Source: Pedobacter sp. PF22-3 | Lineage (GTDB): Bacteria > Bacteroidota > Bacteroidia > Sphingobacteriales > Sphingobacteriaceae | Length of the DNA: 64,000 nucleotides | Direction of reading: 5' to 3' | NCBI RefSeq assembly: GCF_026239555.1 | Contig: NZ_JAPIVP010000015.1 | Location: forward strand, 62,001 to 126,000 | Shown here: positions 52,110 through 60,947 of the stretch, in pieces | Position numbering within the stretch: position 1 is the first letter of the stretch | How the letters are laid out: every line of letters starts with the position of its first letter | Made by a program: the position numbers and the translations under genes | The notes under the pieces: generated by a model | The model's database searches: none | Told to the model about the DNA's origin: nothing | Seen by the model: the letters and a program-made list of their open reading frames with translations, nothing else

Positions 52110-53550
52110 ACAATGGTAAAATGATCATAAAATTACTTCCCTTTCCTATTTTGCTCTGCAGCGCAACCCGTCCGCCGTGAAGCTCCACCACTTGTTTTAC
52201 ATAATGAAGGCCAAGTCCCGAGCCTTTCACATTGTGTATATTATCCTGGTTAAAAATCCTGAAAAAGCGCTCAAAAACCTGCTGCTGGTAAATTTCATTT
52301 ATCCCCGGACCATTATCTTTAAAACTGATCGTTAATTGACGATCAGCAATACTTAAAGATACTTCAATTTTAGCATGAGCCGGAGAATACTTCAATGCAT
52401 TATCAATCAGATTATAAAAAACATTAGAAATATGCATGGCATCACCCTTGATAAATAATGGTTCATCAGACGGCAAAAATACGAGTAATGCATTTTTCTC
52501 CCGTATCTGCACATCCATAGCATAAATTACCTGTTGCAGTATCGGTTGAACATCAATCAGGCTAAACTGTAATTGAGTTTCTCCAAGGTCCATTTGCTCC
52601 TGCTTAAGTACTTTTTCGATCATAGCCTGCAAACGCTGCAGTTCGTGAGTGCTTATGTTAATATAATTCTCCAGTTTTTCAGGCTGATCTATTAAATGAT
52701 ATTTTTTAATGGATTCAAGGGCAACTGAGATCGTCGAAATTGGTGTCTGCAGCTCATGAGTCATATTACTGGTAAAAGTCATTTTCGCCTGCGCATAAAG
52801 CTGTTGATTTTTCATCAGCCTGATGAGCAGGTAGAAGGCTACAGCAGTAAGGAAAAGCATTAGAAAAGATGATATCAGGTAGTATCGCATCTGAAAAACA
52901 ATCAACCAAACAATGGATGGAATAATGAGTTGATACCTATTTTGAAACTTAAGGTTATAGGTATATTTACCACTTACGAAAGAAGAAGCTGTTTGAGCAG
53001 ACTGCTGTCCTTTTACCAATCTTCCATCCGAATAGTCGTAAAGTGCATAATTTCTATTGGTATGCCAACCCAATTGATCTAGCCGACGGTTTACCAAACT
53101 ATCCATTACCTTTAGGTCTCGCTGATCTTGCAATGAAACTTCCCGTTGTGATTTCCCATTTGTGACAGCTGAAGATTTACGATCGAATTTCAGTTTGGCA
53201 TCATTCAGAAACGACATTTTCATTTCTACTACCGAGCTATCATTGGTAATCCCGTAATGGAACTGGCTTCGCAAATTGTCAACCTTTAGCTCATCAAAGG
53301 CCTGCCTTAGTGCCAACCACTCCTGAGAAAGGAAAAACTGTTGGAAACGGATACTTTTTTCGTGTCCTCTAGCGATGCTCCGGTAGGTTATCTGCCTCGA
53401 AGCATCACTAACTATAGATTCGAGCATTATAGCAACAGATTTTTTTTGCGCCAGATACAATTGCCTTATCCACGCACATTGCAAGCAAAGGCTGATGATC
53501 AGTGTGATCACCGCTAATGGAAAAACATATTTAGACCTCAGCCATTTCAT
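52096..53550 (-). CDS. Membrane sensor histidine kinase
   Basis: This 484-aa kinase has two TM segments, near residues 10-28 and 213-240, enclosing a periplasmic sensor domain of about 180 residues. No HAMP domain is visible. HisKA contains the phospho-His in FTSNMTHELQTPISTISVAL, and the ATPase has NALKYSPAHAKIEV, FKDNGPGINEIYQQQVFERF and GSGLGLHYVKQVVELHGG. It is transcribed upstream of, and overlaps by 14 bp, its response regulator. The signal is unknown. Confidence 0.94.
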   Translation of the reverse strand: MKWLRSKYVFPLAVITLIISLCLQCAWIRQLYLAQKKSVAIMLESIVSDASRQITYRSIARGHEKSIRFQQFFLSQEWLALRQAFDELKVDNLRSQFHYGITNDSSVVEMKMSFLNDAKLKFDRKSSAVTNGKSQREVSLQDQRDLKVMDSLVNRRLDQLGWHTNRNYALYDYSDGRLVKGQQSAQTASSFVSGKYTYNLKFQNRYQLIIPSIVWLIVFQMRYYLISSFLMLFLTAVAFYLLIRLMKNQQLYAQAKMTFTSNMTHELQTPISTISVALESIKKYHLIDQPEKLENYINISTHELQRLQAMIEKVLKQEQMDLGETQLQFSLIDVQPILQQVIYAMDVQIREKNALLVFLPSDEPLFIKGDAMHISNVFYNLIDNALKYSPAHAKIEVSLSIADRQLTISFKDNGPGINEIYQQQVFERFFRIFNQDNIHNVKGSGLGLHYVKQVVELHGGRVALQSKIGKGSNFMIILPLYEEN

Positions 53551-53600
53551 TCTCCTAAAATGAACAAATCATTTTATCAATGGAAGTATAAGCTGAAGAT

Positions 53601-53655
53601 TTAACCTTAATTAACCGAGCTTAACTTTGCTTTACATGGTTAGCCATTAGTTTTG
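53601..53655 (+). promoter_or_regulatory. Promoter and regulator site of the beta-barrel gene
   Basis: TTAAC occurs at 53601, 53611 and 53621, spaced exactly 10 bp. The last repeat abuts TTTG (53626-53629), followed by an 18-bp spacer and TAGTTTTG (53648-53655), a Bacteroidota promoter. The repeats are placed where an activator of the OmpR class would bind. Confidence 0.65.
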
Positions 53656-53659
53656 GAAC

Positions 53660-56044
53660 ATGAAAAAGTTAACCTTACTCCTATTCTTCTGCCTGCCATT
53701 AATGGTTTCTGCTCAATTGCACAAAGGTTTGGTAACCGATAAAAATGGAGCAACCGTGGATGGGGTAACCATTAGCCTTCGCCATGCAGACTCTACCCTA
53801 GCGGTTCAGATTTCAAAAAATGGTTTGTTCAGTTTTCAGCAGCCGTTAAAAGGCGATTATGTTTTAATGCTTAAGGCTGTTGGCTATAAGGAAATGAGTA
53901 AAACGCTTAATCTACCAATAGATTCAATCATAATAGTGATGGTTAGTGACGACAAAACATTGGATCAAGTAACAGTATCGGCCTCAAAACCAGTTATTGT
54001 AAGAAAAATAGACCGGGTAATATTTAATGTCGAAAATAGCATTGTAGCCACTGGCACGACGGTATGGGATGCCTTGGGTAAAGCACCGGGTGTACAAACG
54101 AAGTTTGATGGCGGGATAACCGCCAACAACAAGGGCGTAGTCATTTATATGGACGATAAACCCATCAGGCTATCTGGCGAAGATCTGGCGGCTTATCTCC
54201 GCAGTCTGCCTTCAGACAATATTGCTAAAATAGAAATTATAGCCAATCCTACTGCCAGATATGATGCACAGGGCGGTGCGGTAATCAATATTATTTCTAA
54301 AAAACCAAAAGGTGATGGCTATAACGTGATACTCTCAGGTGGTTATACACAATCTACGTATAGCAGCTACAATCCGAGTACGGTATTTAATTACCGGAAA
54401 AACAAGCTAAATGTGTATGGTAGTTATGGTTATAGCCGACGTAAAAAAGACCATACCGAAAGCGAATATGTTATCTTCGATACGCCAGAAAATTATGCCG
54501 ATTGGAGGAATGAAAAATCGGGCATACGTTTGGGTAATGCCAATAGTTATAAACTTGGTGCCGATTATAATCTTACTGATCAAGAGGTGATCGGGATATT
54601 GATAAATGGCTACAATGGCGCGAACAGCAGACCAAATAGTACATTAACGACTATCGTGAACAACCACTCAGCACGACCAGATTCTATCCTTAATACCCAA
54701 AATGTTTCCAATGGGAAAGCCAATCAATATAGTTTCAATCTTAACTACAAGATTAAATTAGATACCAATGGACGGAATATCAACGTGGATCTGGATTATG
54801 TACCTTATCAGAACAAAAACAGCCAGCAGGTAGATACTTATGGCACATTGGCCAACGGCAATCTACTTCCTGACAATTACCACATCTTTACTCCATCTAA
54901 CCAGAATATCGATATCTATTCGGGAAAACTGGATTATACTGATAAATTCTGGAAGAAATGGACATTTGAATCAGGCCTGAAATACAGCAGTATCCGTACG
55001 CGCAACAGCTTTGATTTTTATAACAATCGGGCCACCGGCCCAGAATTAAAACCAAACCGCAGCGACCGTTTTGAATATGCAGAAAATGTATCGGCTGTTT
55101 ACGCCAGTATTAGTGGAGATGTGGGTAAATGGAGCTTTGAAGTCGGTTTGCGCGGCGAGTACACCCGAACAAATGGCCAATCGATGGTATTAAACACCAA
55201 TAACCAAAACAACTATTTTAAGCTTTTCCCAACACTTTTTGTGGCGTATAAAATGAATAAGGACAATGAAATAAACCTCACTTATAATTCGAGGATCAAC
55301 AGGCCTGAATATTGGAGACTTAACCCTTTTAAATCTTACACCAGTCCCTATACTTACCTGGAAGGAAACCCGGCATTGCAACCTGCTTTTATATATAATG
55401 GCGAACTGGGTTATACCTACAAACAGCAATATAACATTTCATTTTACCTACGGCGGGTGGTTGATTATTTTAGTAACATTACGGTACAGAACAACATATC
55501 AAAACTTTTTTATGATACCCAAAGAAATCTAGATTTAAGCCAGGAGATCGGTTTTTCAGCATCTTTTCCAATCAAAGCAGCCAAGTGGTGGGAAATTAAC
55601 AATTATGCACAGGGTTCCTACCGCCAGGAAAAGTCGGGATATTTACAAGCACGCTACGATTACCATGTTTGGGGGATTTACTTGAGTTCTAACCATGCTT
55701 TTACCTTAAACAAAGCTCAGGGTTTGAAAGCAGAAATCAGCGCCTGGTATTCTTCTCCTACCATACAAGGCATTTACAAGCTTGCACGACTTTATGATGT
55801 GAGTGCAGGTATGAGCAAAAGTCTGTTAAAAGGTAAAGGAACTTTAAGGCTGGCTGTAAGCGATATTTTTTATGGAAATGCCTACCGTATTGATGTTGAT
55901 TATGAAAATCAACGCAATGGTTTTTACGAGAAAAGCGATACACGCAGTACTACTTTAAGTTTCTCGTACCGGCTGGGCGGTAATCCTACAGCAGCCAGGA
56001 AACGGACTTCGGCAAGTGAGGAGGAGAAGAAACGCACGCAGTAA
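53660..56044 (+). CDS. Outer-membrane beta-barrel protein (TonB-dependent-receptor-like, OMP_b-brl_3)
   Basis: This 794-aa outer-membrane protein starts with a signal peptide (LLLFFCLPLMVSAQ). Next is a CarboxypepD_reg-like domain at about residues 20-100 (LVTDKNGATVDGVTISLRHA), then a plug-like domain (DALGKAPGVQTKFDGGITAN, SDNIAKIEIIANPTARYDAQ). A barrel of about 550 residues ends in TTLSFSYRLGG. This is the family common in Bacteroidota without a SusD partner; no SusD gene follows. It is divergent from an OmpR-type system that probably controls it. The ligand is unknown. The C-terminus carries an odd basic tail (ARKRTSASEEEKKRTQ). Confidence 0.92.
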   Translation: MKKLTLLLFFCLPLMVSAQLHKGLVTDKNGATVDGVTISLRHADSTLAVQISKNGLFSFQQPLKGDYVLMLKAVGYKEMSKTLNLPIDSIIIVMVSDDKTLDQVTVSASKPVIVRKIDRVIFNVENSIVATGTTVWDALGKAPGVQTKFDGGITANNKGVVIYMDDKPIRLSGEDLAAYLRSLPSDNIAKIEIIANPTARYDAQGGAVINIISKKPKGDGYNVILSGGYTQSTYSSYNPSTVFNYRKNKLNVYGSYGYSRRKKDHTESEYVIFDTPENYADWRNEKSGIRLGNANSYKLGADYNLTDQEVIGILINGYNGANSRPNSTLTTIVNNHSARPDSILNTQNVSNGKANQYSFNLNYKIKLDTNGRNINVDLDYVPYQNKNSQQVDTYGTLANGNLLPDNYHIFTPSNQNIDIYSGKLDYTDKFWKKWTFESGLKYSSIRTRNSFDFYNNRATGPELKPNRSDRFEYAENVSAVYASISGDVGKWSFEVGLRGEYTRTNGQSMVLNTNNQNNYFKLFPTLFVAYKMNKDNEINLTYNSRINRPEYWRLNPFKSYTSPYTYLEGNPALQPAFIYNGELGYTYKQQYNISFYLRRVVDYFSNITVQNNISKLFYDTQRNLDLSQEIGFSASFPIKAAKWWEINNYAQGSYRQEKSGYLQARYDYHVWGIYLSSNHAFTLNKAQGLKAEISAWYSSPTIQGIYKLARLYDVSAGMSKSLLKGKGTLRLAVSDIFYGNAYRIDVDYENQRNGFYEKSDTRSTTLSFSYRLGGNPTAARKRTSASEEEKKRTQ

Positions 56045-56087
56045 TGAATTATGTTCATTAGTTCACTGGTCATTGGTTCATGCAAAT

Positions 56088-56382
56088 CCCGATTCTAGCG
56101 CAAGTCTTAGCGCCTCCAGCCTATGCCATGGCCTGACTTGTGCTTTTGTTAAATCAATCTCTATCCATCCTTTACTCCAATTCTATAAAAATCCTTAGTG
56201 CCATGCCGAACTTGGACTTTAGCCAGTTAACAGGTCAATTTCAATCAGTCCCTTCCCCGATTCTAGCGCAAGTCTTAGCGCGTCGGGTCTAAGCCATGGC
56301 CTGACTTGTGCTTTTGTTAAATCAATCTCTATCCATACTTTACTCCAATTCTATAAAAATTCTTAGTGCCATGCCAAACTTG
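56088..56382. repeat. REP-like tandem repeat, left side
   Basis: Two units of about 168 bp, starting at 56088 and 56256, each carry CTAGCGCAAGTCTTAGCGC and CCATGGCCTGACTTGTGCTT as palindromic parts. The first unit also contains (56221-56255) a copy of the last codons of the transposase (compare 56388-56422). The units differ at several bases. Confidence 0.8.
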
Positions 56383-56386
56383 AAAT

Positions 56387-56942
56387 TTAGCTAATTAACA
56401 GGTCAATCTCAATCAGTCCCTTCCCTTCTTCATAATCTATAGCACTACTGTACAAATAGTCAGCGGCATTTGCCACTATTCCAGCCTCAACTGGGTTATT
56501 ATGAAGGTAATTAATCCGCTCATCAAACATGTCGAGATATGGATCTAACGCTATTGGATGGTTATCCTGTCTCCAAAACTGAAAATTTTTATTATTGTTA
56601 TTTTGTTGCCCAGCTTTCGAAAATAAGTAGAGCATCCATTCCTTCCTGCTTTCGGTCATGCTCTCTTTTATTTCCTTTAAAATCCTAAAGGCCGAATATT
56701 TCTTTAAATCGCGAATAATATTAGGCAACAAATATCCTTCTTTACTACTTATAATTAGATGGACATGTTACTCATAATTACCCAGGCATGGAGCTTAAGT
56801 CCTTTTTCTTTTCTACAGTAAGATAAACTTTCTAATAAAAATCTCTATAAACAGCTCGTGTAAATACGTCAATCCAACCCACAACAGCAACAGAAACAAA
56901 ATATATTTCTGTTGGATCATGAAACTTATATTTTGTACTCAT
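56387..56942 (-). pseudogene. REP-associated tyrosine transposase (RAYT), frameshifted
   Basis: Reading from 56942, MSTKYKFHDPTEIYFVSVAV and GWIDVFTRAVYRDF run to about 56840, where one T is missing. The next frame reads LLESLSYCRKEKGLKLHAWV IMSN and meets a second one-base deletion at about 56766, inside the HxH motif (NHVHLIIS). The rest, 56731-56387, is intact and ends DERINYLHNNPVEAGIV plus YLYSSAIDYEEGKGL, the RAYT signature. The family cleaves and joins single-stranded REP DNA. With two frameshifts, this copy cannot make a full-length protein. Confidence 0.88.
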
Positions 56943-56963
56943 ACTTAAATATAAAAGCTTAAT

Positions 56964-57151
56964 CTCAAAAGCACAAGTCAGCCAGCCTACATTATCCTAA
57001 CCGCTAAGACTTGCGCTAGTATATGTTCATGATTCAATCGGTTAATCGACTCAAAACCTCAAAAGCACAAGTCAGCCAGCCCACATTATCCTAACCGCTA
57101 AGACTTGCGCTAGTATATGTTCATGATTCAATCGGTTAATCGACTCAAAAC
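56964..57151. repeat. REP-like tandem repeat, right side
   Basis: Two 94-bp units, 56964-57057 and 57058-57151, differ by one base. Each holds AAAGCACAAGTCAGCCAGCC and CTAAGACTTGCGCTAG, the reverse complement of the palindromes on the left side. The transposase remnant is therefore flanked by REPs in inverted orientation. Confidence 0.85.
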
Positions 57152-57176
57152 GCCAAACTCCCAACTCCAAACTTAT

Positions 57177-57878
57177 CTACCTGCACTCTATCGAATGCCC
57201 GTAGCCGCCCGTATTTTTGGGAGAAAAAAATGGAATGCCCAAATCGGCAGAGCGCATAATGAGTAAAGCGCCCATAAAAAACATTAGCCAGGGAATTAGC
57301 TTATTGGTGTTAAAACGGATGTATTTTTTCAAAAAAATTCCCCCAAGCGAGATCATGAGCATTAATGGTGTGGTGCCAAGGCCGAAAAGAAACATAAAAG
57401 TAGCACCTGATTGAACATTGCCCGTATTTAATGCCGTTGCCAGGGCCAGGTAAACCATTCCACAGGGGATAATGCCGTTAAGCATACCTGCAAACAATCC
57501 CCATAATTTTAAATTGAATACCTTACCCATTAATTTGCTCAGCGGGCTCATTGCCTTTAACTGAAGCCTTGAAAAACGGTTTCGATATCGTTTATTAAAC
57601 TGTAAGGCGGTGAATAGGATTAATACCGAACCAATGATTATACTCAATATCTTCTGATTGCTAAATAACCGTATGCTGTTTCCTAATGTCCCCACAAGTA
57701 TACCTAAAATGGTGTAAACTGCAATTCTACCCAGTTGATATAACAGAAGCTGAACTGCACCTGAAAGAAAATCCTGTTTTCTGAAGGGCATGCCCAGCAT
57801 AATGGGGCCGCACATTACTGCACAATGGAGGCTTCCAAACAGTCCCATTAAAAATGCCAATGGCAAATATCCTGTCAT
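57177..57878 (-). CDS. TauE/SafE-like membrane protein of the cbb3 operon
   Basis: This is a 233-aa protein with about six TM segments. It has GLFGSLHCAVMCGPIMLGMP near the start, where Cys and His are typical of the CcoS/CcoI-linked SafE-like proteins, and GIIPCGMVYLALATAL in the middle. In Bacteroidota this gene regularly ends the cbb3 oxidase cluster and is thought to help with copper or heme insertion. Its start overlaps ccoH by 4 bp (57875-57878). Confidence 0.88.
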   Translation of the reverse strand: MTGYLPLAFLMGLFGSLHCAVMCGPIMLGMPFRKQDFLSGAVQLLLYQLGRIAVYTILGILVGTLGNSIRLFSNQKILSIIIGSVLILFTALQFNKRYRNRFSRLQLKAMSPLSKLMGKVFNLKLWGLFAGMLNGIIPCGMVYLALATALNTGNVQSGATFMFLFGLGTTPLMLMISLGGIFLKKYIRFNTNKLIPWLMFFMGALLIMRSADLGIPFFSPKNTGGYGHSIECR

Positions 57879-58303
57879 AAGGTAATGTTATTTTTAAACA
57901 GGTATGCTTTGCCCTCTGCATGCCATGAAAGGTTCATAAACCACATCCCTCTGGCCATTTTTGTTTTATCTACCAGGATAAGATGAGAAGTTCCGGTTGT
58001 ATTTCCTTTCATTTTAACATCATCATCACTGTTGACGGCCCGCATCAATACCAGTTCATATTGCGCACTGTCTTTTAACTGTATTACCAACTGGGTATTG
58101 GTAATGGTAATTTTAGGTTTAGCATCATCCTGTATTACATTTTGTTTGGCATCATATTCCGAGTTGTAATTGATTCCCTTTTCGTAATAATTTTCTTCGA
58201 TCAGGGCATCTCTGCCATGCATATGGAACATGTAAATCACCATCCCCACAATAAACAGCATAAATGCAAACATCCCCATTACTATTTTCGTTCCCCAGTT
58301 CAT
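57875..58303 (-). CDS. ccoH: FixH/CcoH-family protein
   Basis: This is a 142-aa protein with one N-terminal TM (IVMGMFAFMLFIVGMVIYMF), followed by EENYYEKGINYNSEYDAKQN, the typical FixH segment, and a periplasmic beta domain ending in MWFMNLSWHAEGKAYLF. It assists assembly of cbb3 oxidase. The position between ccoG and the TauE/SafE gene supports it. It is 143 bp downstream of ccoG and overlaps the next gene. Confidence 0.9.
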   Translation of the reverse strand: MNWGTKIVMGMFAFMLFIVGMVIYMFHMHGRDALIEENYYEKGINYNSEYDAKQNVIQDDAKPKITITNTQLVIQLKDSAQYELVLMRAVNSDDDVKMKGNTTGTSHLILVDKTKMARGMWFMNLSWHAEGKAYLFKNNITL

Positions 58304-58446
58304 ACGTTTTGTTTTTTAATTTAATGAGTGAATGAGAGCTTTTTGAATGAGTGAATGTTTAGACAAATTGCAGATTTAACAATTCGATATTTAATCAATC
58401 ATTCTCTTTTTTTATCACTCTATCATTCAATCAATCTCTCGTTCAA

Positions 58447-59823
58447 TCATTCGTTTCCCGGCTGTGCGAAAAAACTTGTTGTTGCAGTACTCAAAACCTC
58501 GCTATTGGCAAGCACTTCGAAAACTGCATCTGTTTTATATTTTTTAATCGAATTATTTTTCCTGATCAGAAAGAAAGTGAGGTGCACAGTACCTTCTTTT
58601 GGTAAAACAGTTGCATGCTGAATAAAATCGATCTGATCACTACTATCCTGCGACCTGAAAGTAAATTTCACCTCCTTATTGGTTTTGTTCACCAACTCTG
58701 CATTGTATAGGTTACTGGTTTTATCCGTTCCCCTGCTTTGATATAAAGTGCCGCTCGCTCTTAAAACCGTGGTCTGGATGTTTTCTCTTTTATAAATCAG
58801 CGAAGAGAAAACCATTAATACAATGAATAAAACCGCAGCATAACCGTAAGATTTTAATCCAATTTTATAAGATTTCCGCTCTGCAATAAAATCCTGGTTA
58901 AAGAAACCGATCAGGTTTTTGGGTTTGCCTATTTTTAGCATCACCTCATCACACGAATCAATGCAAGCGGTACAGTTCACACATTCAAGTTGTGTTCCCT
59001 TGCGGATATCGATCCCGGTTGGACAAACCTGCACACAGAGGCCACAATCGATACAATCGCCTGCTTTGTGCTCTTGTGTATTTCGCTGTAAACGTCCGCG
59101 AGGTTCGCCCCTGGTAAAATCGTAAGCTACTACGAGGCTCTGGTTATCAAGCAGTACCCCCTGAAGCCTGCCATAAGGGCAAATTACGGTACACACCACT
59201 TCGCGCACGTAAGCAAATACACCATAAAATATAAAAGTAAATAGCCAGATGGATATAAAACCTGAAACATGATCCGCAATGGGCTCGGTGATGATTTTAA
59301 ACAGCACATCAGAGCCGATCATATAAGCCAGAAAGGTATTGGCAATAGCAAAAGAGATGAACAGGAAAATAAAATGTTTGCTTCCTTTTTTCCATATCTT
59401 TTCGATGTTCCAGGGACCTTCATCCAGTTTCTTTTGTTTACTGGCATCACCCTCAATCCAGTACTCTATCCTACGGAACACCATCTCCATAAAAATGGTC
59501 TGCGGACAGGCCCATCCGCACCATAGCCTGCCCAATACCACTGTAAAACATACAATGAAGATGATAAAGATGAGCATGGCCAGTGCAAAAAGGTAAAAAT
59601 CCTGTGGGGTAAAAATCAACCCAAAGAAAACAAATTTTCTTTCGATGAAATTCAGCAGCACCAATTGCTCGCCGTTAAGTTTTAGAAACGGACAGGAGAA
59701 CAAAAATAACAGCAGTACATAACTTACCCATTTGCGGTAGTTGTACAATCTACCCGACGGTTTTTTAGGGTAAATGAAATTTCTGCCCCTGCTCTTGCTT
59801 TCCGGTTTATTTTTTGATAACAT
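58447..59823 (-). CDS. ccoG: Cytochrome c oxidase accessory protein CcoG
   Basis: This is a 458-aa membrane iron-sulfur protein needed for cbb3 oxidase maturation, probably by reducing copper. It has about five TM helices, the RLWCGWACPQTIFMEMVFRR segment, and a ferredoxin region with CIDCGLCVQVCP and CVNCTACIDSCDEVM. The C-terminal domain is a periplasmic Ig-like fold (FTFRSQDSSDQIDFI). Its start overlaps ccoP by 17 bp. The length fits the family. Confidence 0.95.
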   Translation of the reverse strand: MLSKNKPESKSRGRNFIYPKKPSGRLYNYRKWVSYVLLLFLFSCPFLKLNGEQLVLLNFIERKFVFFGLIFTPQDFYLFALAMLIFIIFIVCFTVVLGRLWCGWACPQTIFMEMVFRRIEYWIEGDASKQKKLDEGPWNIEKIWKKGSKHFIFLFISFAIANTFLAYMIGSDVLFKIITEPIADHVSGFISIWLFTFIFYGVFAYVREVVCTVICPYGRLQGVLLDNQSLVVAYDFTRGEPRGRLQRNTQEHKAGDCIDCGLCVQVCPTGIDIRKGTQLECVNCTACIDSCDEVMLKIGKPKNLIGFFNQDFIAERKSYKIGLKSYGYAAVLFIVLMVFSSLIYKRENIQTTVLRASGTLYQSRGTDKTSNLYNAELVNKTNKEVKFTFRSQDSSDQIDFIQHATVLPKEGTVHLTFFLIRKNNSIKKYKTDAVFEVLANSEVLSTATTSFFAQPGNE

Positions 59824-60775
59824 CGGCTTGGTTTATACTGTCCTTTGCTGCTTTCATCTCACTGTCTTTTAAATCTTTCGCTTCGTATTTTTCTCCTTGA
59901 GGAGCTTTGGCACCCGCTGGATTGCTTCCTTTTAACGACAATATAAAATTAGCCACAGCACTGATCTGTTTAGGATTAAGGTTTTTCTCCCAACTAATCA
60001 TTCCCTTTTCCGGAACGCCATATTTAATGGTCTTAAACACATTATTAATTCCGCCTCCATGTAACCAGTAATCATCGGTTAAATTAGGGCCAATTATGCC
60101 TTGCCCCTTATCTCCATGGCAAACCACACAATTTGCATTAAATATGGTTTTTCCATCTGCCAGTACCGTTGGCGTATCATCAAACTTTACGGAGTTTTCA
60201 TCAATGGTATTAGCTGATTTTTCGAGATATGATGCTTTCTCTACCTGCGCTTTAGCCATTTCATTTTCATATTCTTTATCCTGCAGATCACCGTAACCCC
60301 CAATGTGGTAATAAAAGAGATAACCTGCGGCAAAAATCATCGTACCAAAAAACAGGAAGTTGAACCAGGCCGGTACCGGGTTATTGAGCTCCTTAATGCC
60401 ATCATAAGCATGATCAATCACCAGGTTCTTTTCTTCTTCAATGGGTTTTAAACTTAATAATTTTGCCCATATAGAAGGTTTTACCGTTTTTTGTTTCAAC
60501 CAGCTATCGTAATCGAGTGCCTCCTCCTTTACAGGTCCGCTATATTTAGTAGGGTTTAACTGTTCCTGATACATGACCTTAAATGCATTGAGTAAGGTTA
60601 GCGAAACAAAAAGCAGTACCAATGCAAAAAGCAAAAGCAGTATAATGAGTATTTCAGTTTGGCTAAGTCCTAACCCAGGCTGAGAAGGTACTATAGCTTC
60701 TGCTGTTTTTTGTTCAGCAGCGTAGCTTGCCGCCGATAAAAACAGTAAAAATAACATTAGTTTAATCTTCTTCAT
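59807..60775 (-). CDS. ccoP: cbb3-type oxidase subunit III CcoP, single heme
   Basis: This is a 322-aa protein with a signal-like first hydrophobic segment (LMLFLLFLSAASYA), a second TM (EILIILLLLFALVLLFVSLT), and a third near residue 140 (WFNFLFFGTMIFAAGYLFYY). One C-type heme motif, CVVCHGDKGQG, is near residue 217 with GMISWEKNLN supplying Met. Proteobacterial CcoP has two heme motifs; the single heme is normal for Bacteroidota. It overlaps ccoQ by 14 bp and ccoG by 17 bp. Confidence 0.94.
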   Translation of the reverse strand: MKKIKLMLFLLFLSAASYAAEQKTAEAIVPSQPGLGLSQTEILIILLLLFALVLLFVSLTLLNAFKVMYQEQLNPTKYSGPVKEEALDYDSWLKQKTVKPSIWAKLLSLKPIEEEKNLVIDHAYDGIKELNNPVPAWFNFLFFGTMIFAAGYLFYYHIGGYGDLQDKEYENEMAKAQVEKASYLEKSANTIDENSVKFDDTPTVLADGKTIFNANCVVCHGDKGQGIIGPNLTDDYWLHGGGINNVFKTIKYGVPEKGMISWEKNLNPKQISAVANFILSLKGSNPAGAKAPQGEKYEAKDLKDSEMKAAKDSINQADVIKK

Positions 60776-60944
60776 ATGGGTTTGTTTTATGGTCTTGAAA
60801 AGGGATTTCGCTCATGGTTTTGATATGGTTTTTGCTTAATTTGAAGAGGTAAACACCAACAATTACAAAAAACACCATGAACATAAGCAGAGAGGTAACG
60901 AGGTATATTTCGCCGCCAGCTAAATCTTTAATCTGATTAAACAT
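60762..60944 (-). CDS. ccoQ: cbb3 oxidase small subunit CcoQ
   Basis: This is a 60-aa single-TM protein (LVTSLLMFMVFFVIVGVYLF) with a charged tail containing IPFQDHKTNPYEED. CcoQ proteins stabilise the oxidase. It lies 3 bp after ccoNO and overlaps ccoP, the standard position in the operon. Confidence 0.88.
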   Translation of the reverse strand: MFNQIKDLAGGEIYLVTSLLMFMVFFVIVGVYLFKLSKNHIKTMSEIPFQDHKTNPYEED

Positions 60945-60947
60945 ATT

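Noticed and set aside
56387..56731. Intact 114-aa gene
   Set aside because: It is the C-terminal part of a frameshifted RAYT transposase whose N-terminal part can be read in other frames up to 56942.
56964..57151. CRISPR array
   Set aside because: Only two long near-identical 94-bp units without short repeats and unique spacers, next to a REP-type transposase. No CRISPR array is seen anywhere in the window.
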